A stretch of 64,000 nucleotides of DNA, from positions 57,122,336-57,186,335 of the forward strand of contig OY997592.1 of assembly GCA_963921825.1 (NCBI GenBank), read 5' to 3'. The stretch is from Erodium maritimum (Eukaryota; Streptophyta; Magnoliopsida; Geraniales; Geraniaceae). The notes beneath the pieces are model-generated. The model was not told the DNA's origin and did no database searches. It was given only the letters and a program-made list of their open reading frames with translations. The position numbers and the translations under genes are program-made. Shown in pieces: positions 33,178 through 44,559 of this stretch. Numbering within the stretch: the stretch's first letter is position 1; each line of letters starts with the position of its first letter.

Positions 33178-34887
33178 AGCATAGATAAGCACAAAGAAAA
33201 CATCACAAAATCGACGAAAGATAAGAAAACTTGGATTAGCAGTAGAGGAGGTAAAGCCAATTTTGTGCAAGAACTTGGTTAAACGAGAGAATCAATCCTA
33301 TGGCGTCTGTTTCAGGCCATAGAGGGACTTATGAAGCTTGCACACATAATAAGGAAACATAGAGTCAAAAAATTATTAAGGTTGCCTCATGTAAATATCC
33401 TTATGCAACGTACCGTGCAGAAAAGCATTAGAAACGTCGAGCTGACAAATCAAGCACTGAAATTTTCTCGCAAGTGCCAAGAGAAAATGAATAGTGGTAG
33501 CCTTAACAACCGGACTAAATGTGTCATGATAATCCAGCCCTTCTTGTTGAGTAAATCCCTGAGCCACGAGTCGATCCTTATAGCGATCAACAGTGCCATC
33601 AGACTTGCGTTTAATCCTGAAAAGACAACGATTATCAACAATATTATCATTAACAAGACACGGAACAAGAGACCATTTGGAGTTGGCATGAAGAGTAGAC
33701 ATCTCTTCGTTCATACCACTGGTCCAGACATAATACTTACTGGTCTGAGAATAATTGTGAGGTTCATTTTGGAGATGATTGGGGTTAGGTTGAACACAGA
33801 GAGCAATAAAAGATTGGGGAGGTCGGCGTTTGTGGGATAGCCGAAGAACCACGGGATAAGTTTGAGGTGCAGATGGGAGTATAAGAGGTGGGTGACCTAG
33901 AGACGGAGAAGGGGGTCGAACATAGTTTGAGGAGTTGGCAGAAGATATAGAAGGGGAAACAGGTCCATGGCTGTTGGGAATAGCGATTGGTGAAGAGGGA
34001 CGAACTGCCAAGGGAAGCACATTAAGGGTTTGGTCATTATGAGAAGGTGAAGGAGAAGTAGGAGAGGAAGACTTATTTGGCTGCCAGAATAAGGGCAAGA
34101 CCTAAAATATTTGTAGGGGGTTGCGAAGAATGAGAAGACTGAAGGTGGAAAAATGGGAAGAGAGAGTCGTTAAAAACTACATTGACAATAATGTAGGTCA
34201 TGTTAGCTACAAGGTCTAAACACAAGACTCTGAAATGTTCAGGAGTCGATCCCAAGTAGACACACCCGAGTGGTACGAAACGAGAACTTGTTGGTGGAGG
34301 TGAAGGTATACAACACAACCGAACGGGTGAGTGTCTTGATACCAAGGGAGAGACGAGAAAAAAATATTTGTGAGGCAAAAAATTGTGTTTGATAGGTGAG
34401 GGAAGAGTATTGATGGAACGAACAACAGAGATAAAAGCATAGGGCCCAAAACAGAAAGGAACATGACAGTGAGCAAGGAGTGTAAGACTTGTATTAACAA
34501 TATGACGAATTTTCCGTTCTGCCAAACCTTTCTACTAATGGGTATGAGGACACGAGACACGGTGATTGAGACCCTGGTGATGAAAATATGGATTCAACTT
34601 ACGATACTCACCACCCCAATCAGATTGAAAACTTGAATAACCGTATTAAATTGATGTTTAACCAATGCCTCAAAGTTTAAGAAAACAGAACTCTTTGACC
34701 ATTACTCATGGTAACTTGATCCGATTCATGCTAGACCGATGAGTTTTGCAGTTGGGACACATCGATTGTCATATGATGCGTAGGTGCTGTATATGGGTAC
34801 CAAGTGTGACTAGCCTGTGGCAAGTGATGAAAATGTGCAATAGTTGAGCCAGGATATGGCGGATATGCGTTGGCCTGCGAATACATG
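33178..34887 (-). pseudogene. Copia#2 protease, integrase and reverse transcriptase N-terminal half
   Basis: 34887-34740 ends gag and begins the protease: its frame has YPPYPGSTIAHFHHLPQAS and a decayed W-Y-P...T-H-H-M motif. Integrase remnants follow at about 34720-34073, including WGGEYRKLNPYFHHQG and AERKIRHIVNTSLTLLAHCH. The frame 34098-33376 contains the variable linker and the reverse transcriptase fingers: KSDGTVDRYKDRLVAQGFTQ, LDYHDTFSPVVKATTI and CQLDVSNAFLHGTLHKDIYM, with the first catalytic Asp present. Below 33376 only pieces remain before solo LTR 1 interrupts at 33178. Confidence 0.88.
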
Positions 34888-36986
34888 CAGGCCCGACCCG
34901 CCCATTAGGCGAGTTAGGCCATGACCCAAGGCCTCCCATGGTCCCATGGAGGCAGACCACAAATGTTAAAAAATCAGGCCTGAAGTTGCATGACTTAAGG
35001 CCCAAAATAAAATCAGATTCGACAGTGACAAATAAACAGGCACGCGCAGCTCACCTTCTCCAATGGGATCTGATTTTTCGTCTTCCAAAAAGGGGCAACG
35101 TTTCTTCTTCCGAGGGTTTATCATAATTTTGTCTTTAACTCTATTTCAAACGATACTTCTTCCCAATACCATCGTTTCTTCTTCCTAGAACAATTTATTA
35201 TTTTTTCTCTCTCTTCAGAATCATGTATAAATATGGGGATGATTTTAGGTTTGGATTCATCCCCAATTCTTCAATCTTTCTTCTTCTACAGGCTTCAAAA
35301 GCTCTCTCTAATTCTCTATTACTTCATCTTGATTTCGATCTCAAATTGTACTTAGTCTTCGAAAATTCATCTTATTTTTATCACAGTTTCATACTTTCAT
35401 CTCTTCGGTTGTGGAGAACAGAATTCAAAGTTAGTATTTCATCTCTATTTATGATTATATTTTCCTTTTCTAGCCTCTTGATTTTTCTGTAACTCCGATT
35501 ATGAATTATGCCATATTGCCATAATCCATATTGTACTGTATCATCAGAAAAATTAGTTTTGAACAAGCCTTGTTATTGCTTATTGAACAGTGTACTGTTA
35601 ACAAAAAAAAATATTAAACTAGTGCACTGTTAACAAAAAAAAATTACATGTTGTATTGACAATACTGTGATTGTATTATAGAAAAATAATCCCGTATTTA
35701 AAAAACTTGGATTGGTTTAGTTTAGGGGTAAAGTTTTGTGGGTTTTAGAGCTTGTAAGGTGAAACTTGATAGTATTGTGATTGTATAATGGAAAAAAAAG
35801 TCAGTATTTAACAAACCCCGATTGGTTTAGTTTAGAGCTAAGGTTTTGTGGGTTTTAGTGCTTGTAAGCTGAAATTGAACAAGATTGGTGTCTAGACTGG
35901 ATGTGGTGCTTTATTGGTGGGTTATTGGGATGTTTGGGGTCAGGGGACAGGTTTGTATGGGGTGGATTTGTGTGTGTAACGGATGGGTCATCTATCATTT
36001 TAGGGTATTGTGATTGAACAATTAAAAATCAATATTTAATTGGCAATACAATATTGTGTATTGTGATTGAACAATTAAATTAGCAATGATACATATACTG
36101 TGAACAATTTTTAGGTATATGATATGTTCTGAACTATATTGTTTAATTAGTCATTTAAGTACATGATTTTCATATTTGGTTGTTTTACAATATTTAGATT
36201 TATTCATACATATTTATTGAAAAATAATGTTTTATTTCTGATAATTGGTGCATGTGTTTTAAGCAACAACTTGGATGCTTCGAAATTTCTTCAAACAGGT
36301 TCTATATTCAAAATTTTAATTATTTTACTCTGTTTAACATGTCAAATAGAAAACATGAATATGGTTTTTCAAAATTAAATAAAAAAAGAAAAATCGAAGC
36401 TTTAATAAATTCACAAAAGGGAGCTTTAGATAAATTTATGACAAAAACAAATCAATAAACAAATGTTGGTGATTGTTCTAATGATGTTATGCATTTTGAT
36501 GATAAGGAAATTAATAATGAAAATGAGGTAGTAGTTGATAATGAAAATCAGGATGTTTTGCATCTATGAAAGCTAGGAGAATAAATTTTAAATTAAAATG
36601 TGACCGTCTTTTATTTTTGATAGGGATGAAAAAGGTGCCACAAGGAAGCAACATTCAACAACCTTGGATGATGAGCAAAAAAGTGATCATTGTGGACGAG
36701 GAGCAAAATTAGATCATTGTGGACGTGGACCGGTGAAGGTATATCTAATCGTATGTTTGAAATTGATGTATTTTTCTTATTTGATATATTTAGATGAATT
36801 ATTTAATATTTATGTACTTAGATGATTTCTGGAGTACGGTTGTTATGTCCCCTCCATGTAAGTGTAATTTTTTTTATTATATTAATAAAATATTGGGGTA
36901 CCGTCTCATTTTTTACTTATTGGAAGCCCCATTCTCATGTTTTCGCCTAAGGCCACCAAATACAAGGAGCCGGCCCTGAATACATG
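34880..36986 (+). mobile_element. hAT element with 8-bp target duplication, nested in Copia#2
   Basis: AATACATG at 34880-34887 is repeated at 36979-36986. The 2091-bp element between (34888-36978) starts CAGGCCCGACC and ends GGAGCCGGCCCTG, imperfect inverted ends of the CAGG(G/C)CCG type found in plant hAT elements. A short plus-strand frame (36339-36458, within a longer open frame from 36252) has KKRKIEALINSQKGALDKF, the N-terminus of TTF/MYM-type hAT proteins, and stops after about 39 residues. The dimerisation and catalytic parts are missing, so this is an internally deleted derivative. Confidence 0.85.
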
Positions 36987-37956
36987 GACAAATGCGCTTG
37001 CGGTGCCATTGGAGCGGGGTGTTGCTGATGCATATAAGTAAGGTGTTGTTGATTCTGATATATGCGACCACAACGATTAGTAATGTGGTTCCTATAGCTA
37101 CATATTTTGCATGGACCAAAAGCACGACGACATCCCTAAGAGTATCGTAGAGCTCCAGAGTTGGATTGGGGACGATTGTATGCCAGAGGAGAATTAGGAG
37201 CTGCAAACAAACCTCGGCCAGTCGTAACCAAATTAGCAAGGGAGGTTCAAGAGAGTTGTGAAGTAGGACTTATGAGTTATCAATTGACCGTGCAGCTCAT
37301 GGTAGGTCACATGATCAACTCTTTGATTAATTGTACAGATGATGCCATGGTACTCCGTACCTATGTTTTGATAAATGATGACATTAAATTCCAAGCTCAT
37401 CAGCCAGGCCTTTGGCCTTTTGAAGCTAGTCAGATCCAGAATGGCCATTGCGACGAAGGGACTGCAACTCAATGTGCAACAATAGTTGGTGATTCGGGGA
37501 TACCGAGCCAAAAATACTTGCTAGTGCTGCCCATACCTCAAACGAGGTGGCCTTACCAATAATGTACGAGAATACGGACTTAGAAAGTGAGGAGATGATA
37601 TAGGAAAGAAGAAGATGATCCCGTTTCTACCAGGTCTCATGCGCTGGGTTTGGAATCTAAGCATGAGTCTCACATGTGGTGAGAACATTGGCAGGTGGGA
37701 AACGTTTTGTGTCTACAATCAAGCCATGAAGCTTGTGGTAATTCAAGAGCAGAAGTAATTGAGTGCGACATGCTACATAATTGTGTGAGGGCTACAATTT
37801 TATGGGAAGAGAATGAGAAATGGTGGGTGTGGTGGGAATAGAGGCACTGTTGGTGGTGTTTACTAGGGCCATGAAGATTTGATGAAGAAGAGAGGCAAGA
37901 GGAAGCAAGGGAAGGAGACAGAAGCCTAGGGTTTCAAGCGTAAGGCTATGATATCA
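36987..37956 (-). pseudogene. Copia#2 gag remnant and leader
   Basis: The minus frame 37511-37233 has LTSFKRPKAWLMSLEF and TYHELHGQLITHKS, matching gag (UBN2) segments near the point where gag normally continues to the zinc knuckle. The region 37150-36990 on minus shows a decayed C-x2-C...H-x4-C knuckle (CKICSYRNHITNRC). 37956-37944 (TGATATCATAGCC) is the degenerate primer-binding site. Stops throughout make it non-functional. Confidence 0.75.
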
Positions 37957-38082
37957 TGTTGGTGTATAATATGTTGTATTGAATGAATAACACAGTACAT
38001 GAGACAGACCTATATACATGGTATATGATAGAGATATGTATGATATATAGAGTTATTTACATAAGTATACTTATCACTAACA
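37957..38082 (-). repeat. 5' LTR of Copia#2 (126 bp)
   Basis: On minus it runs TGTTAGTGATAAG...CACCAACA and is followed directly by the primer-binding site. This is short for a copia LTR. No matching 3' LTR was found in the window. Confidence 0.75.
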
Positions 38083-38282
38083 CATAAGTATTCGATCAAG
38101 AAGCGCATGTTGATTTATTTGAGACATTGACATTTAGCCCCTTCGTCAAACCAACTACAATTCGACTGGTTCTTTTGATTTCCCTTTACAAGAACTGGTG
38201 TATCCGACAACTGGACATCGACGATGTTTTCCTCAATGGTGGCATGCCAGGGGAGGTGTACATGAAACTAGAGGGTTATTAG
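38083..38282 (+). pseudogene. Copia reverse transcriptase fragment (plus strand)
   Basis: The plus frame reads VDLFETLTFSPFVKPTTIR, then a LYKNWCIRQLDIDDVFLNGG segment and EVYMKLEGY, ending at a stop at 38281. This matches the copia reverse transcriptase around its first catalytic Asp. It lies outside Copia#2 and on the opposite strand, so it comes from a different element into which Copia#2 inserted. Confidence 0.85.
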
Positions 38283-38769
38283 GTTCATAGACGCAACATA
38301 ATTAAAAAAAATCATAACCCTAAACCCCGAATCAAAGCATAAAGGTAAATCCATTACATCTTGTATACTTTCATCACTTGATTCTTCAAAACTGGGAACT
38401 TTTCTTTGATGATGATTGACAAGAAGCCCTGAACGGATTTCTTCCTTTAATGATACCCACACGAATAAGTGACTCCCGAAACTTAGCTTGCTAGAGCTCT
38501 TAATTTTCTCTAGTTTGGCCAAAATCATCAACGAGGTGCAATATTGATTACGGCCCGAACGAGTGTTATTTATAGAGTTAAGTTTCCCAAAACCTAGTTC
38601 TAAGAGAATAATAATAAATAAGTACCCATGTAGACTTATTTTTAAGGTCGGAAGAGAATGGGTAATTACATCATTTTTGCAAAATAATCGGTAAAAGCTA
38701 ACGAAGTTGGTCTAAAAAACTGACGGTGTTATTTAGTGATTATATTAATGTATGTATATGTAATTTCTA
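38283..38769. other. Unassigned stretch
   Basis: An 87-aa minus-strand frame (38531-38268) has no recognised domain and overlaps the copia fragment. The rest is AT-rich without features. Confidence 0.35.
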
Positions 38770-39736
38770 TTATTTTTTTTGAAACGGGCGACGAGGAAGT
38801 TCACTAATAATGTCAATCAAAACATACAAAGAGGGCTAAGTGCCCTGGGAACCTGAATAAAACCGAGACTCTCGTAGATGACCCGGCGGTCTTGGACCCA
38901 TTGGAGTAGTCTAATTTTCATCTTAGGTAAAGATAAATAACTAAAAACAACTGAATCAAAATACACCAAACTAAAACAAGGAAAATAGCAGAAAAGCCTT
39001 GTGTAAGCATGCTCCTCCAAGACACAACACGTAGGAACGGTTCCGGGTCGTGAGGGGTAGGCCACCAACCCTCTACCTCCATGCTCCTTGACTACTCATG
39101 GCTCCTGGAGGGGCTGTTTGGCAGCCCTTGCTTGATTAGAATCGTCTTCTTCCTCATTGACAAGCCGATACGTTGAGGTCGCCCCCTTACATAACTATGA
39201 CCATTGCATCGTTGTCCATGTCTTCTTCAAATGAAACACCCCTCAATCGGTCGGAAATGGTTGACCCGACGTGGAAATAGATCTCAAGAATAGTGGGGAA
39301 GGACGAGGAGACGCATCGAGCATCATGGCATCCCTGGAGATCTGGGCATGTATGTTGGGGTTGGAGGGATGTAACGCCATCGTTGGAGGGCAATAACCAA
39401 TAAGCTGTCGCGATGGTGGTTGGTGGTTTGGACCGAGAGATCCTAGTATAGCACAAGAGGCACTGAAGGCACTCAGTTAGACGGAGAGGGATGACGAGGG
39501 GATGGTAGGGCGGATAGCCCCACAACGAGTCCAAAGAGACTTGTCGGCAAAGCCCGATGAGAGAACGAGGGCGTGTTGCCGATGGCTGCGACCCCTCGAG
39601 AGGATGACGACGGTAAGGTTCCGAAAATGGCCATGGAAGCCTGCGGCTGAGGACGGGGTAGAGAAAGGATGAAACCCTAATTGATGAGTCTACGAGACTT
39701 TCTAGTTAGCGGGGAAAATATTGGGGAAACTGTAGT
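38770..39736 (-). mobile_element. Retroposon R6 (minus strand)
   Basis: TAATTTCTA precedes the element (38761-38769) and follows it (39737-39745), a probable 9-bp target duplication. A poly-T tract (38773-38780) plus GAAACGG is the tail in minus orientation. The other end carries a leader with ATTAGGGTTTCATCC (about 39682-39668 on minus). The interior is GC-richer, with a 115-aa minus frame (39534-39187) without a recognised domain. Structure and size match R2, R3 and R4. Confidence 0.6.
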
Positions 39737-39751
39737 TAATTTCTAAACTAT

Positions 39752-40725
39752 TTTTTAGCATACGAGGAATTTTTATTGATAAAAGTGAAAACTTATCGAC
39801 ATGAGACCCACAAGACAGTGCCACAAATGAAAAGACACTATAAAGAAATAAAGGAAAAGGGTGAGACGTGAGTCGTGACTTGTAGGTACCCGACGCTAAC
39901 CTTGCAACAAGATAGCCGGGTAATCTAGTGACGATCTATGAGTGAACCATTTCCACACGGTTGGATACTTAGTAGTAGCTCATACGACTCATTATATTAC
40001 TCGACCTGATGCTGCCCGCGCCGAGAGATCTGAGGCGGTTGAGGAGATAAAGGGCAGTCAAGGAGAACTCTAGACAATGGGGGGGGGGGTGGATGATCAG
40101 ACTTGCACCGATGGTGGCAGGACGAGGCGTGCATCCCCATACACGCCTCGATGCTCGATGATCCACTCATGTTCCTAGGCGAGGCCGCTGAGCAGTCCTC
40201 GCCTAGAAGATTCCTAGGTCAAGACTTTTGCATCCGCGCCAACAATGTAATTCTCATCTCACGATTTTGCATTTACGTCATTGGTATGCTATTTGTGCGA
40301 GCGGTCGGGTGTGTCACAACTGATCGCCAGACCCAAGATCATGCCTCCACTAAGTTGTGATCAGAGGCGGAGACGGCCCAAGCGAAGGCGACAATGAAGG
40401 CGAAAGCGTCAGTGAGGGCGAAGGCGGCAGTAGAGGCGGGGTCAGTAGAGAAGGCGGTAATGGAGGCGGAGGCGACAATAAGGACGAAGGCGATAGTGAA
40501 GACAACAATGGAGCTACTGACGGCGACGATAAAACTGACGATGAAGAGATAATCTTACAGACTATTTGAGATTTTCTCCCCCGCACGGGTTTGATAAACT
40601 TCGTGGTAGGGCATGAAAGGGGTACCAATAATGGGATGAGGACACGGGCTATGAAGGTCATAACAGACACAAGAGGAGGGGAAGGAAAAAGGGGCGGCGC
40701 AAAAAAAAAAACCCTAAAAACCAAT
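39752..40725 (-). mobile_element. Retroposon-like block R7 with a GGCGA-rich minisatellite
   Basis: A T run with TTTTTTAGCATACG (39751-39764) looks like a minus-strand tail, and AAAAACCCTAAAAACC near 40706-40723 like a leader. No target duplication was found. The segment 40370-40552 is a degenerate short tandem repeat. The long minus frame (40832-40350), rich in Pro, Ser and Leu, and the plus frame, rich in Gly and acidic residues, both come from this repeat and are not taken as genes. Confidence 0.4.
40370..40552. repeat. GGCGA-rich minisatellite
   Basis: Degenerate units of 6, 12 and 18 bp built on GGCGAAGGCGACAATGAA-like motifs. Read as protein on plus, they give Gly/Glu/Asp-rich repeats. 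Confidence 0.8.
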
Positions 40726-40790
40726 TGAGAGAAAAATATCTCTGCACATATTTCGATAGTTTTAATACTATGCCTATAATTTTTGTAAAA

Positions 40791-41307
40791 TGTTGGAATG
40801 GATTTATGTCTCAACCAAAACAATAACAACAACCAAAGTGTTAATCCATAAACTCAAACCATGTCGTAAGAGTCTTTGTTGAACTAATAGGAACACAAAA
40901 ACAAAGCAGCGGAATTAATTAAATGTTACTTACTTGAAGCCATGGAAGATTGCTTGATGAAGAAGAACAAGACTATGGATCTTCCAATGGATTATACTTG
41001 CTCCATGTAGTTCTAACTCTCAGATGGGGGTGAGAAGAAAGTGGAATGCCAAGTCCTCCATTGAGGACCATAACCATATATATTTATAGATGGTCAATGC
41101 TTAGTTGGCCAACTATTTGTAATTTCAATTAGGCCCCTCAACCAAAGGAAATTACAACTTGATATCTACACTTTTAAGTTCCATGACCACTTAATAATAC
41201 CTATTAGATACACACTTTAATTGACCACTTTAAAATGTATCTATAACCTTAGTGATAACATGTATATTAAACACATATTTACCCACCCAATGGATTTTAA
41301 TCCAACA
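40791..41307 (-). mobile_element. Solo LTR of the Copia#1 family (517 bp) downstream of SINAT
   Basis: It runs TGTTGGAATGG...TTAATCCAACA with the 5-bp duplication TAAAA on both sides (40786-40790 and 41308-41312). On minus it aligns with the Copia#1 LTR, sharing GGATTAAAATCC, TTCAACAAAGACTC and TTTATGGATTAACACTTTG. It is in the same orientation as the SINAT gene and starts 280 bp past its stop codon, so it could supply or alter transcript ends. Confidence 0.92.
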
Positions 41308-41587
41308 TAAAATCATAAATTAAAAAAAATAGATTAATATAGATATGCGTAATATACCCGGATAAAATGTTGGTATTTAATATAACAGATCAACCTATCT
41401 AGACTCGACAAAGAATTCGTAACGAAGGTTATCAAAACAAAAGTATTAATAACTAGTGCCAAATCCGACCGAAAAACGTCACAAATATTAGCTACTGATC
41501 TATAACCACATATTTACAATGGAGTTCCCTTGGGCATCGTACTTCTCCTAGCAGTCCTATGTCTATGTTTCACGCAAATGCAATAGC

Positions 41588-43095
41588 TTAACTTAAACCT
41601 TGTTGCTCTTTCCAAATCCGACCGGCCACTTTGAGCTTCAACTCCTGCCTGTCACCACCGGAAAAGAAGAGTGCCATGTTCCTCTGAATGATCAGTCCAT
41701 CTTGACTGTCCCGGACTTTCTTATGACTGTCCCGGATGCTCCTCGGCATCCCTTGCCATGTCAGCTTTCTTCCGTTCCCCCCAACTTCTAAACTGTACCC
41801 GAATTGCTTCGCCTCTTCCTCATCGCCCATGAACCGCAGAAACGCCATGTAAACAGGCGCTGTCCCAATCAGAAACGCCTCAAAGTGGAGACAGAACTGC
41901 CTACCATAACAGTTGAACACCTGCACCGTGAATTCGTAATAAGTTGAAAATTGTTCACAACATATATAAACGGCTTAATGTAATTGTACAGGTATTATGT
42001 ACACAGCACATACAAACGGGTTAATTGTAGGTAGCTATTATGTACTATGCGTCTTTTGTAGATAGCTCAGAAAATGGGGAAAATGCCCTGACCCGAATCT
42101 AAAAAAGACTTCATATCTATAAAAAAAAACATTTTAATTAGATGCAAATAACAGTTGAGTGGGTGTAAAAAGACGATTTTTTTGTAGCTTTTGTCAAGAA
42201 CATTTTCATCATTTTTGGCAAAAAAGAGCTATATGCAATTTTTTTTTTAAAGTTTAGGTAGTTACAATAAAGTTTTAAAGTTGGGGATAAATACGTGCAA
42301 AAGACGTATGATAAACAATGGCTATATCCCCATAGAAACTGAAAACGGTTATGCATATATAGTTGATGGGCATGGTTTAAGGATTGTGGGAGAACAAAGG
42401 AGAGCTTACTGTTAACATCCATGTGGCATTCTCAATTTCTTGGGGATTCGATTTGACGTATCGATGGTTAAAAGAGCAACCATCATGCATGTCGACCTTG
42501 TGATCATCCCTTAGATGAGTGACTAAGGCGGGGATATCTCCGGTGACAGAACATTCGGCTCCAGCATAAGGGCAGTTGTAGGGGCGATATCTACAGCTTT
42601 TTTCATGCTTGAGCATGCTATAATACAGAAATATATCATGACAACCCAAAACTTGGTACCTGCAAGGGACCTCCACAGACTCTGCAACTTTCTCCAAAGC
42701 CAAGCACCTTATATTCCCAAGATCATGCCGGCAAGTCGGGCAGCAGTTATGTACCCTAGCTTTGCAGTTCGAACACAATGTGTGTCCATTCAGGCACTGA
42801 GAAACAAATATGACGATACATAACTAAGGTGTATATGTTGAACCTGTTATAACATTTTGGGTTAATTGCAAAAAGGACCGTTTTTTTAGCTTACCTGATA
42901 AATTGGAGGGTACATCAAGTTCATGCAAACAGGACACTCGAGTAGGTCATGCACATGATTAGCTGATGATCCAGTGGTGGGTTTCCTGAAAGAAGTTGAA
43001 GTTTCCACATTTGATGTTGTTGTATCATAATCTGTAAATGTCATGTGACTGTGAGACTCTATCATTTCCTTAAAGCTGCTGCCTCCAGGACCCAT
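41588..43095 (-). CDS. SINAT: SINAT-type (seven in absentia) RING E3 ubiquitin ligase
   Basis: The coding exons are 43095-42895, 42796-42410 and 41920-41588, all joined in phase 0 at GT-AG introns, giving 306 aa. This matches the usual plant SINAT length. The N-terminus (1-50) is variable and Ser/Thr-rich. The C3HC4 RING finger uses C54, C57, C68, H72, C75, C78 and the terminal C-C-P-T-C (85-89). The SIAH-type double zinc finger is complete: C112, C119, H131, C135, C142, C149, H161 and H166. The rest (about 170-306) is the TRAF-like substrate-binding domain with FEAFLIGTAPVYMAFLRFMGD and IIQRNMALFFSGGDRQELKL. The family ubiquitinates regulators of hormone signalling, autophagy and stress responses for proteasomal decay, acting as dimers in nucleus and cytoplasm; the target here is unknown. 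I cannot say which SINAT paralogue it is. No damage is seen. Confidence 0.95.
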
Positions 43096-44470
43096 GCTTC
43101 CTTATTTAGCCCACATTCTCCTTCCAAAAGCTAAACTCTGCAAATCATTACAGTCCATCGTCCATCATCAAACTTATGCTTTAGAGTAAATGTTTTTAGT
43201 TCATGCATCACTTTCAGGTCTAAAAGAAATATTCAAATATATTAATTTTGGAAGCAAAATAAGTTGCAGGAGAAAAATATTGCCATAGAACTCCTAGTTG
43301 AACATAATAGCCAGAGCTCAGTAGGGTTAGCAGAAATGGAAAAGACGCTAGCTAAGACAAAATTTGGATAGACATAACTGCAGTATTCAATGTCAATGAG
43401 AAAAGACCTATATGTTATGTTATTGATAGGAGCCTATAGCTATACTGTATGCACTAGATCCAAACTAGGGAACTTGGTGTTCCATAGAAACACATCCCTT
43501 TAGATCATCATAACAACTCAAATTTATGGACTTGATTCCTAGACAACAAGACAATATGCCAATATAGTCTTATCCTGTTCAGCAAGGCCAGCATATATGA
43601 TATATTGGTGCAAGAAGATAAGCTAAAATCAAATCTGAAGAAGTAGCAAAACATGAGACAGAAGATAAAAAGTTAGTGATCTGGCATCCATAAAGAACTA
43701 TTTCTGGAGTGCAATTGGGCCACCACATATTTCATTTGTTCCATATCCAAATCAACACTATCATCATTGCCTAGAGACAGATAATCAAATCATTCCAGAA
43801 AAAAGGGCCGGCAAGATCCTCATCAAAGACAAGAACAACATGCAAGGCAACAACAGTGAATCATGGTAAGACTATTGAGTTATTTCATATGGAATAAAAT
43901 GATACAAACAGTAATTCATAGATCATCATAAGCACAGTCAAACAAACTGTCACTTAAAAACCCCCAAATCCCAAATCCCAATCACCAAAACCTTCAACTG
44001 AAATCAAACTCAATCTCACCACAACTTCAGATTCTAAACCAAACCCAATTGAAACCACAGTCCAATCCGCAGAATGAGCACGGAATCGGATCAAAAATGA
44101 AAAGGAACAGCCATGCCCAGTTGAGCTGTTGACCCAAAACACACAATCAAGCACACAGTCCACCATACATACATAAACTACAGACAGAAGAGGCAATTAA
44201 ACACTCACCGCGTGGAAAAAATTTCATCTTTTTACAACAGAAACTCCAAAGTCCAACCCAACAAGAGAAGCAGAGATCAAAACTAAAAGAAGTGCTTCAA
44301 TATTGAATCCATTCAAGTGGTTGAGAGTCGTATTGTATTGACCCAGACCCAGAAGGAAAAGGGGGCGAAGAAACACTGAGGGGTCCGAGAAAGTAGACTC
44401 CGGAAACCGCGGGGCGAGAGCTTGATCGGGATTTGGATCAAGGAACTGCCGCGAAATGGGTGAGACAGAT
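43096..44470 (-). other. SINAT 5' UTR: non-coding exon 1, leader intron, start of exon 2
   Basis: Exon 2 begins at 43137, after the acceptor TTTGCAG, and carries 42 bases of leader before the ATG at 43095. Upstream, a donor GTGAGT at 44208-44203 ends a non-coding exon (about 44470-44209), leaving a 1071-bp leader intron (44208-43138). Such leader introns are common in plant SINAT genes and can raise expression. The exon 1 start is estimated from the TATA box. Confidence 0.65.
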
Positions 44471-44490
44471 TTTAGGGTCGTCTTCTACCA

Positions 44491-44500
44491 AAAATATATA
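44491..44500 (-). promoter_or_regulatory. Probable TATA box of the SINAT gene
   Basis: TATATATTTT on minus lies about 30 bases before the estimated transcription start near 44465 and ahead of a GC-rich leader. It is the only well-placed TATA-like site there. Confidence 0.5.
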
Positions 44501-44559
44501 TGGGGATGATTTTGGATTTAATGTGTTGGAATAATTAAGTAGATATATAAATAAATGTG

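Larger units (their letters stand above)
28896..38082 (-). mobile_element. Copia#2: Ty1/copia element carrying two later insertions
   Basis: On minus, a 126-bp 5' LTR (38082-37957) is followed by a primer-binding-site-like TGATATCATAGCC and by gag, protease, integrase, reverse transcriptase and RNase H remnants, down to about 28896. Two insertions with target duplications cut it: a hAT element (34888-36978) between gag and protease, and a giant solo LTR (29793-33172) inside the reverse transcriptase. Removing them leaves about 3.7 kb. The 3' LTR is missing and the 3' end touches the MULE remnant. Stops and shifts make it inactive. Confidence 0.88.

Noticed and set aside
40350..40832. A 160-aa Pro/Ser-rich minus frame
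   Set aside because: It is the reverse reading of the GGCGA minisatellite.
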